From NCBI RefSeq assembly GCF_029577735.1, contig NZ_JARQTO010000008.1, forward strand, positions 1-64,000: 64,000 bases of DNA. The letters run 5' to 3'. This DNA is from Exercitatus varius. GTDB lineage: Bacteria > Pseudomonadota > Gammaproteobacteria > Enterobacterales > Pasteurellaceae. The position numbers were made by a program, and so were the translations under genes. The notes under the pieces were generated by a model. It was not told the DNA's origin, made no database searches, and saw only the letters and a program-made list of their open reading frames with translations. Positions 43,367 through 51,883 of the stretch are shown piece after piece (positions within the stretch are counted from its first letter, which is position 1; every line of letters begins with the position of its first letter).

Positions 43367-44911
43367 TCACTGGACGTTTAATTCCAAGCCGATTTCGATA
43401 AGATTTTTCTGTTCCAGTTTCAAATCCTGCCGAACCAGCGGATTGCGGGTTAGATAGGCGGGTTCAAATTCCAGCTGCCATAAAGTGCGGTCGGTTTTGA
43501 GCGAGATTTTTTCTGCGGTTTCCGTCGCCTGGCGGGATTTGTTCAGTAAAATCGCCAAACGCAGCAAACGAATCGCCGACAGCACGTCCAACGGCGTGTA
43601 GCGGGCGAATTGTCCGATTTCATCGCTGTGAAAAGCGTTTTGCTGATGGCGTACCAAGGTCGCCAACAAACGCTGCTGCTCCCGATCGAATCCCGGCAAT
43701 TCCATATTGGCCAGAATATAGGCGGAATGGCGGTGCATATTTTTGTGATTAATCACAATGCCCACTTCGTGCAGTAACGCCGCCCAAAGAATGATTTCCT
43801 GCATTTCGTCGGCAAATTCCGAGGCTTGCCATTCATGGAACTGTTGCGCCAGCTGTACGACGGATTTACTCACCCGTTCCGCCTGCAAGCGGTCGATGTT
43901 AAATTGTTCCGCCAGTCCTTCCGCCGTGCGCTGGCGAATGTTCATCACCTGAAAATTCTGATCGAGGCCGTACATCACGCCTTCACGCAATGCGCCGTCG
44001 GAATAACGCATTTGCACGATATTGAAAGTGTCGAAAATGGTGCTCAGAATCGCCAGTCCGGGCACGAAAACATCGGCGCGTTCGTCATTTAAGCCCGCTA
44101 TTTTTAATTCGTCAAAACGTTCGAATTTCAGCACGCGCTCAATCAAAAAATCCAGCCGTCCCGCCGTAATCACGCCGTCGGGATCGAGATTCGCCGCGAT
44201 AACCTGATGAACGGTTTTAATGGTGCCGGAAGATCCCAATACATGCTGCCAACCCAAAGCCTGATAGCATTCCGCCAAATCCGCAATGCGCGCTAAAGCG
44301 GTGCGGCGCGCCCGTTCGAAGGCTTCGGGCGTGATTTCACCCTTCGGGAAAAAGTGCTTGGCAAAACTCACACAGCCCATATCGCGGCTGCGGGCGATAA
44401 TCGGGGTAAAGTTGTCGCCGATAATCATTTCCGTAGAACCGCCGCCGATGTCGATCACGAATTTGCGTCCGCTTTCCGGTTGGGTATGCGAAACGCCGGC
44501 GTAAATCATATGCGCTTCGGTTTCGCCGGAAATAATGTTAATCGGGTAAGGAAAAACCGCTTTTGCCTGGCGTAAAAACTCGTCATTATTGACCGCACTT
44601 CGTAACGTGTAAGTGCCTACTACATTGACGTTTTCGGGTTTAAATCCCTGCAACCGTTCGCCGAATAACGCCAAACAATTCACGCCGCGGGTAATGGCTT
44701 CCTGATCGAGGATGCCGTTTTTGTCCAATCCTTTGGCAAGCTGCACTTTTTGTTTGAGACGGGATAAAATCTGAATGGAGCCGTTCACAATGCGCGCTAT
44801 AATCATGTGAAAGCTGTTCGAGCCCAAATCGATAGCGGCAATTTCACGGATATGCCTGTCGTTTTCTAAGGAAAGTGCGGTCGCTTTTTTCATTAAATTT
44901 TCATAGTTCAT
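43367..44911 (-). CDS. ppx: exopolyphosphatase
   Basis: Ppx/GppA phosphatase, which removes phosphate from polyphosphate (or pppGpp). 514 residues, length of Ppx. ASKHA fold: REIAAIDLGSNSFHMIIA (phosphate loop 1), TYTLRSA, ISGETEAHMIYAGV, IDIGGGSTEMII and GSSGT; C-terminal HD-like domain with ALLHEVGIVINHKNMHRHSAYI. Third gene of tamA-tamB-ppx, 9 bp after tamB. The Shine-Dalgarno is GGGAA. GppA cannot be fully excluded, but length and C-terminal domain favour Ppx. Confidence 0.92.
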   Translation of the reverse strand: MNYENLMKKATALSLENDRHIREIAAIDLGSNSFHMIIARIVNGSIQILSRLKQKVQLAKGLDKNGILDQEAITRGVNCLALFGERLQGFKPENVNVVGTYTLRSAVNNDEFLRQAKAVFPYPINIISGETEAHMIYAGVSHTQPESGRKFVIDIGGGSTEMIIGDNFTPIIARSRDMGCVSFAKHFFPKGEITPEAFERARRTALARIADLAECYQALGWQHVLGSSGTIKTVHQVIAANLDPDGVITAGRLDFLIERVLKFERFDELKIAGLNDERADVFVPGLAILSTIFDTFNIVQMRYSDGALREGVMYGLDQNFQVMNIRQRTAEGLAEQFNIDRLQAERVSKSVVQLAQQFHEWQASEFADEMQEIILWAALLHEVGIVINHKNMHRHSAYILANMELPGFDREQQRLLATLVRHQQNAFHSDEIGQFARYTPLDVLSAIRLLRLAILLNKSRQATETAEKISLKTDRTLWQLEFEPAYLTRNPLVRQDLKLEQKNLIEIGLELNVQ

Positions 44912-44920
44912 GTTATTCCC

Positions 44921-47900
44921 TTAGAATTCAAACTGATATAACAAATCAAAGGCTTGGTTCACGCCCGAAACGGATTGCAGATAAAGTCGCGGTAATAGTC
45001 TATAACGTAATGTCACTTCCGCCAAGCCGTCAAATAATCCCACGCCGTATTTTATCTGTAAATCTTTGGTTAAATTGCCGCTGACCACGACTTTGGAGCT
45101 ATCACCCACGCCGGCCGTACCAACGTTCAAATCGGAAATACCGAAAGTTTCGCCGATATTACCGACAACTTTGCCGCTTTTCGCCAATCCCATGCCCAAT
45201 AACGCGGCGCCGATGGATCCGCCCGAACCGGCTTCCCCGCTGTTTTCCAGCGAACGACCGGTCAAAATGTAGGATAACGCTTGATCTTGCGGCATGCTCG
45301 GTTCGGAAAATACCGTCACTTCCGGCGCGTCCGCCAGGCCGATAACTTTAATTCCCGCGGTAATTTTACTATCTTCCATGGCTTCCGGATTACGAATGGC
45401 CTCAATGTTTAACATGGGTTGTGACGGTAATCCGGAAAAAGTGATTAAACCTTTGCGAATCAGCAAATCCTGCCCGAAAGACGCGTAACGTCCGCGTTTT
45501 AAATCAATACCGCCGTACAAACCCAGCGCGCCTTTCGCCTGCTTCACCACTAATAAACCTTCCAGCTGACTGTTCAATCCGTAAGCATTAATGTTTACAT
45601 CGTCGCCGATATGAATTTTCAAATCGGAACGAATGGCCATGCCATCTTTGGTTTCGGCGGGAATATAGGTTAATTTGGCGCGCGAAGTTCTGTCGTCCAG
45701 AATCACTTCGTCGCTGCTGACGGAAACCGCGCTTTCCGGCAGACTTTCAATAGCAATGCGACCCCACGGAATATCTACTAAACCGGTGAGCTCCAACAAG
45801 GTCGGGCCGGCTTTCATTTCCACGTTCGGGCTAACTTTTAATTTCGCCATAGAAGGAATATTCAGATAAAAATTCTTTGCCTCGGCATGCACTCTGGTGC
45901 GCCAGTTTTCCAGGCTTGCCCAGTCGGCGTCGCCGTCCAAATCCAAACGACTTTCCGGCGTTTGAATATAGCCGTTTAAGGTGGAACGGTTGCCGTGGAA
46001 TTGCAGAGCAAGTTCGCCGTTATTGACTCTAAACGGCATAGCATTCACCACCGCATTAATTCGGTTAATGCGAAAATCGCCGTTAAGCAGCGGCTTATCC
46101 AGATTGCCGGCAAATTTCAAATTGGCATTTACATCGCCGGACACATTTTCGCCATTAGATAACAGTTGATTCACCAAATTCAGATTCAAACGATGAATAT
46201 TCAAATCGCCGCCCAATTTCCGCCCTAGCGCCACATCCTGAATAGCCAGATTGGCGGTCAGGCCGCCTTGATTTTGCAACTGAATATCCGATACGGCATT
46301 CAGATTGTTGTTTTCCATTTTGGCGGTCAGACTGAGTTTGGGAATGCCAAGCTTAAAGGTGCGGTAATCCAGCTTTTGCGCTACATTAATGTTATTGCCG
46401 TCCAGTTTCACGTCCAATTTCAGCGGTTTATCCGTAAACCACGCCACGTTGCCTTGACTGCGCAAATGCCCTTTCAGCATCTCATTTCCGGTTAATTTAT
46501 TCACCAAGTTCAAATCGAGTTTCTTCAAATCAAAGGCGATATCACCGGTTTTGCCGGCGTTGAAAGCTTTCGGGAAGCACAATTCAATATCGGGATTTGT
46601 CCAGCAGTGAGCGGAAACATTAGCGTTAACCGCTTTGTTATCATAAGTCACATGTAACTGATTATTTTTGAATTCGCCCACCGGCGAGTGAATATCGGTC
46701 TGATGAATCACGCCTTTCCAAACCTGCGAAGTGCGGTCAAAATTTCCTGCTAAATCAAGATTCGCCGCCACCGGCTCGCCCTGCGAGTGCAAATGCAGTT
46801 CGTGATTTTTTTCATTGCCTTTGATAGTCAGTGTCGCATGATTTAACCGAACGCCATCACCGTAACGGAATCCGTCCAGCGCAATATCGGCATTGCCCTG
46901 CACCATCGGCTCGGAATTGATTTTACTTTTGACCTTAAGAGCGGCGAGATGTAAATCCTGAAACTGAATTTGTCCGCCGGTTAAATCCGCTTCTAAATCC
47001 GGCGCCGTCATTCGCCCGGTTAAAGCGACTTTACCGTTCAGAGAAGCGGAAAGATCCGGCACCAAACCGCGCAAATCCGGCGCGTTAATATCCAGTCTGA
47101 AATCGGATTTTTCGCTTAATATACCTTTAGCGGTAATCTTATTCTCACCGTAAGTGAGACGTAAATCCGATAAATTCAGCAATTCGCTTTGACTGGAGGT
47201 CAGTTTCCCCGTTAACGCAAGCGGGCGTTTGCTAACCATACCGTTAATATCCAATTCAGGCACATTGATTCGCCAGTTTTCGCCGTTCACCTGACCGTCG
47301 GAGGACAGTTTGCCTGATAATACGGCAGGAAAGGATTTAACATAGTTTCCCACATTAATTTTGCTTAAATCCACCGCGCCTTGCCAGCTTACGCCGTCTT
47401 TCCAAGCGGCGTTACCGTTAGCATTCAGAGAACCGTCCAATGCGTTCAGTTGCAATTTTTCAATCGTCGCTTCATACAGTTTGCCGCTGCCGGCGAAATC
47501 CAAGCGAGTATGCGGCACACCCATGCCTTCCGCCTGCGCGCTGAGCGTGGCGCGATAATCCAGCAGATTGCCCGTCACATGTAAATTCACATGGCTGAGT
47601 TTTAGCGGGTCGGTCGCGCTGAACGGATATTGCGCGGCATCGCCGGTTAACTGTAAAGATAACGGCATTTTGTTTTTCGCCAACTCAACCTGACCGACCA
47701 AAGCGGCATTTAACCCGCCCGTGGTATTTAATGTCAGTGCGGTGACATTTTTAAGCGCGCCCGATAACGTCAGCTCCAAAGTACTTTTCGGCAAAAGGGT
47801 TTGTTTATCCGAAATTATCGGTTCCACATCGGAATGAATGCGGAAATCCACGGGCATTTCACCGTTTAATTGCATCTTGCCGCTACCGTTCAGCGTGCCC

Positions 47901-48838
47901 AGAGAACTGTTGACAGAAAAGGTTTGCAATGCCACATCGTAGCCTGTGGCATCCGCCTGGATACGCAGTTCGGGAATTCGGATATTTTGCGTGATTACGT
48001 CATCCTGGCGGGCTTCGTAAGACCAATCTTTGCCTTCAATATCCGTTATATGAATATCGAAAGGTAAAATAATTTCGTTTAGCTCGCCCAGAAATGCCGG
48101 TGTCAGCGTCCGTTCCAACGCCGCCCAGTCCATAGGTTGAGCCTTTTCCGCCGCCTGATCCGCTTCGCGTTTGGCTTGCTCCGCCTGTTCTTTCGCCGTT
48201 GTCGTTGTGCGGAAACTAAAGCCCTCAAGCACAGTCGGCGCCAGGGTTAATCCGTTTTTACCGTTTAAACTGACCGCACTTTTGAAATGCGCCAGCGATA
48301 AACGGTTATTGTCAATCGCCACGGAGGTTTCGTCTATGCCGATATTTTTCACCGTGACGGAAATCGGCAAATTCAGACGTTCCGGCGGACCGGATTCCGC
48401 TTCCGGCTCTTCTTGCGACGGCGGAATTAAATCGGTATTAACGGCAACCTGCGTTTGGCGGATTTGAATGTCCTCCACGCAAATTTCACGCCGCCACAAA
48501 CAACCGAAGTCCAGTCGAAGATGAGCGTAAGGCACGCGCACGTCCACGCCGTCCGTACTGAACGCCGCATTTTTAAGCGTTAATCCCTGCTGTAACCGAC
48601 CGCTTACTTTGCCGACGGTTAATCCGTCCAGCCATTTATCCGCCAGACCCAACGCCCACTTAGTGCCGCTTTCGGTTCCGACAACGGCGGACAGACCGGC
48701 AACGATCAATCCTGCCAACAGGGCCGCCGCAAGTAACGAGCGGCAGAAAATTTTGCGGATGCGGGACGGTTTGCGGGCTGTAAAAACTTCGCGTTTTTTG
48801 ACCGCACTTTGCGCCGGTTTTTGTTCCTGTTCTGTCAT
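44921..48838 (-). CDS. tamB: translocation and assembly module protein TamB
   Basis: Inner-membrane-anchored periplasmic bridge of about 1300 residues (1305 here) that works with TamA in outer-membrane protein insertion and lipid transport. An N-terminal signal anchor (about 31-52) follows a basic cytoplasmic end; then a very long beta-rich region with Asn/Asp/Gly-rich repeats; the C-terminal DUF490/TamB domain shows LLVVKQAKGALGLYGGIDLKRGRY and DQALSYILTGRS, ending in RYRLLPRLYLQS...LLYQFEF with terminal Phe. Follows tamA by 9 bp. Confidence 0.95.
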   Translation of the reverse strand: MTEQEQKPAQSAVKKREVFTARKPSRIRKIFCRSLLAAALLAGLIVAGLSAVVGTESGTKWALGLADKWLDGLTVGKVSGRLQQGLTLKNAAFSTDGVDVRVPYAHLRLDFGCLWRREICVEDIQIRQTQVAVNTDLIPPSQEEPEAESGPPERLNLPISVTVKNIGIDETSVAIDNNRLSLAHFKSAVSLNGKNGLTLAPTVLEGFSFRTTTTAKEQAEQAKREADQAAEKAQPMDWAALERTLTPAFLGELNEIILPFDIHITDIEGKDWSYEARQDDVITQNIRIPELRIQADATGYDVALQTFSVNSSLGTLNGSGKMQLNGEMPVDFRIHSDVEPIISDKQTLLPKSTLELTLSGALKNVTALTLNTTGGLNAALVGQVELAKNKMPLSLQLTGDAAQYPFSATDPLKLSHVNLHVTGNLLDYRATLSAQAEGMGVPHTRLDFAGSGKLYEATIEKLQLNALDGSLNANGNAAWKDGVSWQGAVDLSKINVGNYVKSFPAVLSGKLSSDGQVNGENWRINVPELDINGMVSKRPLALTGKLTSSQSELLNLSDLRLTYGENKITAKGILSEKSDFRLDINAPDLRGLVPDLSASLNGKVALTGRMTAPDLEADLTGGQIQFQDLHLAALKVKSKINSEPMVQGNADIALDGFRYGDGVRLNHATLTIKGNEKNHELHLHSQGEPVAANLDLAGNFDRTSQVWKGVIHQTDIHSPVGEFKNNQLHVTYDNKAVNANVSAHCWTNPDIELCFPKAFNAGKTGDIAFDLKKLDLNLVNKLTGNEMLKGHLRSQGNVAWFTDKPLKLDVKLDGNNINVAQKLDYRTFKLGIPKLSLTAKMENNNLNAVSDIQLQNQGGLTANLAIQDVALGRKLGGDLNIHRLNLNLVNQLLSNGENVSGDVNANLKFAGNLDKPLLNGDFRINRINAVVNAMPFRVNNGELALQFHGNRSTLNGYIQTPESRLDLDGDADWASLENWRTRVHAEAKNFYLNIPSMAKLKVSPNVEMKAGPTLLELTGLVDIPWGRIAIESLPESAVSVSSDEVILDDRTSRAKLTYIPAETKDGMAIRSDLKIHIGDDVNINAYGLNSQLEGLLVVKQAKGALGLYGGIDLKRGRYASFGQDLLIRKGLITFSGLPSQPMLNIEAIRNPEAMEDSKITAGIKVIGLADAPEVTVFSEPSMPQDQALSYILTGRSLENSGEAGSGGSIGAALLGMGLAKSGKVVGNIGETFGISDLNVGTAGVGDSSKVVVSGNLTKDLQIKYGVGLFDGLAEVTLRYRLLPRLYLQSVSGVNQAFDLLYQFEF

Positions 48839-48847
48839 TTATCCGTC

Positions 48848-50686
48848 CTACAATTCCGTGCCCAAACCTATGTAAAATTGGATGTTTTTACTGTCATCTT
48901 TATCCCGCACCGGAGTGGCGATGTCAAATTTTATCGGTCCGACCGGCGACGCCCAACGCACGCCTACGCCTGCGCCGTAACGCAATTCGTCGGTGCTGAA
49001 TGTATTGGCGGCGAAGCCGGCGTCAAAAAATGTGGCCGCCCACCAGTCTTTCACCACCTGATATTGATATTCCAGCGTGCCCGTCACTAAACGGGAACCG
49101 CCTAATAATTTACCGTTGCGCTGATCTTTCGGCGCAATTTTTTTGTAACCGTAACCGCGCACGCTGCGATCGCCGCCGGCGAAGAACCGCAATGCAGGCG
49201 GAATTCGGTGAAATTCGTTGGTATGCAGATAACCGATATCGCCGCGGGTTAAGAAACGGTGATTTGTGGCGAAAGTTTTAATCCAGCCCGCATTGGCGCG
49301 AATGCGGAAGAAATCTACGTCCGACGCCCACATTTTACGCCCGAGATCCACCGTCGCACTGATTATATCCGCCCGTCTGGCGAAAGCGCCGCCGCTGATG
49401 CGGGAGCGACTGACCGTAGCGGTAGGATAAATCAACAAGGTGTTTTCATTCACATCCGCTTGGGTGAATTTATCGTAACGGGCGCGCAAACCGGTGGAAT
49501 ACTGCCAGCCCGTGGGATGATTCCAGAAGCGCAAGGCGGCAACGGTTGCCGCGGTGGATTTTGTGTCGGTTTCGGTGTCGTCTTCGTGTTCAAAACCCGT
49601 GGAAAATTCGTAATAATAATTCAGCGGATTTTTTAATAACGGCATTTTGTAAGTCGCTTCGAAATTTTGCTTCGGCGAAGAAAGATACAGATTTGAACGC
49701 AGGCTGTGTCCGCGACTGTTAATCCACGGGCGGGTCCAACCGATTTGAGTGTGCGGACCGGAATCCGAACCGTAACCGATTCCCAATTCCATGCTGTTTT
49801 TTTTCCGCGGACGCAGCAAAACTTCGAGATCCACCAATTTGCTGTCCTCGTGCAGGGTAGGCTTCACCAGCACCGACTGAAACCAATTGGAGGACGAATA
49901 ATCGCTGGTCATGTCGGAAACATCGTTAATCAGATAAGGATCGCCGGATTTGATTTTTAAGATGTTGCGCAAATAATCTTCGCGGATTTGGGAACCCCGG
50001 AAAGAAATCTCACCGTAATGATAACGTTGTCCGCTGTTAAACACCAAATGCCACCAACCTTGATTGGTCGAAGGCATCACCTGTAATTCGTGCACCGGAA
50101 AATCCGCATCGAAATACCCGCGCTGACGGGCTAACTTTTCCAGCGAACTTTTGTAATCGTCATAGGCTTCGTGTTCCAGCACCGCGCCTTTTTGCGGCAC
50201 GTTTCGGCTCAATTTCTGAAAAGCTTCGTCCTCGGCGGCTTCGCCCGAGATTTCAATATCGGTGCCGTCAATCCGCACAGGTTCGCCCACATCCACGGAG
50301 GCAATCAATAAATCCTTTTTACCCGCCCGGGGTTGTAAATCGAAATAAATCTTACTGTTGTAATAACCGAAAACCCGTAAGGCTTTGGCGATATTTTCCC
50401 GTAACAAATATTGATGACGCTCCGAACCGTCCGCCTCGTTTTTATCCATGGCGTCGAGATAAATGCGCACGTTTTCGCTTAAGCGGGAATCCCGAATACC
50501 GTCTACCCGAACATCCACTTTCGCGGCGGATGCCGTCTCTTCCGCCGCCGGAACTTCGGCGGAGTCTTCCGTAGCGGGAGTTTCCGTGTCGATTGCGGTG
50601 TCCGGCTCTTCGGCCAGCACGGCGTGCGGACACAAAAAAACGGTCAAACCCGCAATAAAGGCGGCAAAACGAGTAAAAAACGTCAT
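48848..50686 (-). CDS. tamA: outer-membrane translocation protein TamA
   Basis: Omp85-family beta-barrel, partner of TamB. 612 residues from the ATG at 50684-50686, which starts a clean signal peptide (cleaved about HAVLA, residue 25); the frame is open 54 codons further up, but that part is basic and non-conserved. An acidic Glu/Ala/Thr-rich linker (26-57) precedes three POTRA domains (about 58-300); the 16-strand barrel follows, with RFFAGGDRSVRGYGYKKIAP (the VRGY/F Omp85 motif, about residue 510) and terminal FYIGLGTEL. Heads the tamA-tamB-ppx operon. Confidence 0.95.
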   Translation of the reverse strand: MTFFTRFAAFIAGLTVFLCPHAVLAEEPDTAIDTETPATEDSAEVPAAEETASAAKVDVRVDGIRDSRLSENVRIYLDAMDKNEADGSERHQYLLRENIAKALRVFGYYNSKIYFDLQPRAGKKDLLIASVDVGEPVRIDGTDIEISGEAAEDEAFQKLSRNVPQKGAVLEHEAYDDYKSSLEKLARQRGYFDADFPVHELQVMPSTNQGWWHLVFNSGQRYHYGEISFRGSQIREDYLRNILKIKSGDPYLINDVSDMTSDYSSSNWFQSVLVKPTLHEDSKLVDLEVLLRPRKKNSMELGIGYGSDSGPHTQIGWTRPWINSRGHSLRSNLYLSSPKQNFEATYKMPLLKNPLNYYYEFSTGFEHEDDTETDTKSTAATVAALRFWNHPTGWQYSTGLRARYDKFTQADVNENTLLIYPTATVSRSRISGGAFARRADIISATVDLGRKMWASDVDFFRIRANAGWIKTFATNHRFLTRGDIGYLHTNEFHRIPPALRFFAGGDRSVRGYGYKKIAPKDQRNGKLLGGSRLVTGTLEYQYQVVKDWWAATFFDAGFAANTFSTDELRYGAGVGVRWASPVGPIKFDIATPVRDKDDSKNIQFYIGLGTEL

Positions 50687-50939
50687 AAATATTCCGATGA
50701 TAACAATGCGACTGCGACCTATTCTAATGGTTGAATGCGGGTTGTTCAAGTTACGCCGTTTCGAGCGCAACCTGATGATATTTCTCCTTGAGGATAAAAT
50801 TCTCGGCGGTTTATTCGAAGGATTTGTTTGCTTAGAAACCGGGCGCAAAAGCCGGGTTCAAAAAACGTCGCTTTTTTTGCCCGCACTTTTATCGTCAAAT
50901 TACGGTGAAATCCAAGTTTTTTCTTTATTTCAGGCAAGA
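50687..50939. other. tamA-narP spacer
   Basis: No gene. It should carry the tamA promoter on the minus strand and holds a variant uptake signal (CCCGCACTTTT at 50880) preceded by a T tract. Open frames that cross it on both strands are shadows of tamA and narP. Confidence 0.4.
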
Positions 50940-50967
50940 AAAAAGCACATTTCTCAATGTGCTTTTT
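50940..50967. terminator. terminator of narP
   Basis: AAAAAGCACATT (50940-50951) pairs with AATGTGCTTTTT (50956-50967) across a 4-nt loop; T runs on both strands make it bidirectional. Begins 12 bp after the narP stop. Confidence 0.88.
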
Positions 50968-50979
50968 GCCAAAGAGGAA

Positions 50980-51609
50980 TTAATTGCCCTTGTGCTCCAA
51001 GTAAAGCACGGTGGCGGCAACCCGCGAATGGACATTTAATTTGCGCAACAGATTGCGAATATGGACTTTCACCGTTTCTTCCGAAATAAATAATTTGCCG
51101 GCAATTTGTTTGTTGGATAAACCGGTGGCGATTTGCTGCAACACGTCCATTTCACGATCGGTGAGGGAATAAATCGGATCTTTGCTGGAATGACGCTCAA
51201 GCAGCAAATCTTTGATGCTGTCGCTTAGCACCACTTCGCCGCCGGCAATGCGTTTTAACTGAGCAAGCAGAACATCCGGCTCCGTATCTTTCAGTAAATA
51301 ACCGTCGGCGCCGGCGTCGACTAACGCGAAAATATCGTTTTTAGCGTCGGATACGGTGAGAATCACGATACGCGCGTCTACGCCTTCGTTGCGCAACGCT
51401 TTCAGCGTATCCAGTCCCGACAACCCTTTCATATTGAGATCCAACACGATTAAATCGGGGTCAAGCTGCAGGGCTAAACTGATTCCGTCGTTGCCGTTTC
51501 CCGCGTCGCCGATTACTTCAAAAATCTCATCTAATTCAATAAGTTGCTTGATTCCGCGACGCATTAACGGATGATCGTCAATCAATAGCACTTTCGTTTT
51601 TTCTGTCAT
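50980..51609 (-). CDS. narP: nitrate/nitrite response regulator NarP
   Basis: Response regulator of the NarL/FixJ class that acts with sensor NarQ on anaerobic respiration genes. 209 residues from the ATG at 51607-51609; an upstream TTG frame overlaps the promoter. Receiver domain: acidic pair Asp11-Asp12, phosphorylated Asp57 in VLDLNMKG, LTVSDA and the LLKDTEP lysine. LuxR-type helix-turn-helix at the C-terminus (LTDREMDVLQQIATGLSNKQIA...VKVHIRNLLRKL). Promoter TATAAT on the minus strand at 51640-51645. Candidate NarP sites occur at hcp in this window. Confidence 0.92.
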   Translation of the reverse strand: MTEKTKVLLIDDHPLMRRGIKQLIELDEIFEVIGDAGNGNDGISLALQLDPDLIVLDLNMKGLSGLDTLKALRNEGVDARIVILTVSDAKNDIFALVDAGADGYLLKDTEPDVLLAQLKRIAGGEVVLSDSIKDLLLERHSSKDPIYSLTDREMDVLQQIATGLSNKQIAGKLFISEETVKVHIRNLLRKLNVHSRVAATVLYLEHKGN

Positions 51610-51699
51610 CTTCGGTACCCGTTTCCTGTAATTTGATGAATTATAGACCAATCTGTGGTGATGATCTAGCGAACCGCCCCGCGACCGGGAGATTTCCGT

Positions 51700-51792
51700 A
51701 AACTGCGGTCACAAAAAGCAACGCTTTTTGAACGTTGGCTTTGCCAACGGTGGCGAAGCCATAAGTAATCGCACTGGCGATTACGCATAAAA
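51700..51792 (+). repeat. uptake-signal-headed multi-hairpin repeat, copy B
   Basis: Same plan as copy A at 619-709: AAACTGCGGT (a one-base variant of the uptake signal), CAAAAAGC-AAC-GCTTTTTG, GTTGGC-TTT-GCCAAC (51734-51748), TGGC-GAA-GCCA (51751-51761), GTAATCGC-ACTG-GCGATTAC (51765-51784), then GCATAAAA. Compared with copy A, hairpin bases change in pairs (C-G to T-A, A-T to T-A) while loops and spacers stay. Lies between narP and the 3' end of cyaA; a true uptake signal follows at 51809. Confidence 0.75.
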
Positions 51793-51883
51793 AAAGCGAC
51801 GTTTTTTGACCGCACTTTACGCTAAGCGAAACAAACCTTCCAAACGTTGCGAATAAAACGCGGGTTTCTCCGGAAAGCCGGCA

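Noticed and set aside
44921..48838. Several plus-strand frames opposite tamB, and Asn/Gly-rich repeats in TamB as a possible adhesin
   Set aside because: Frames are shadows; the C-terminal TamB domain and the tamA neighbour fix the identity.
50463..51089. 208-residue open frame on the plus strand over the tamA start and narP end
   Set aside because: No ribosome site, overlaps two clear genes and a terminator, and shows no recognisable domain.
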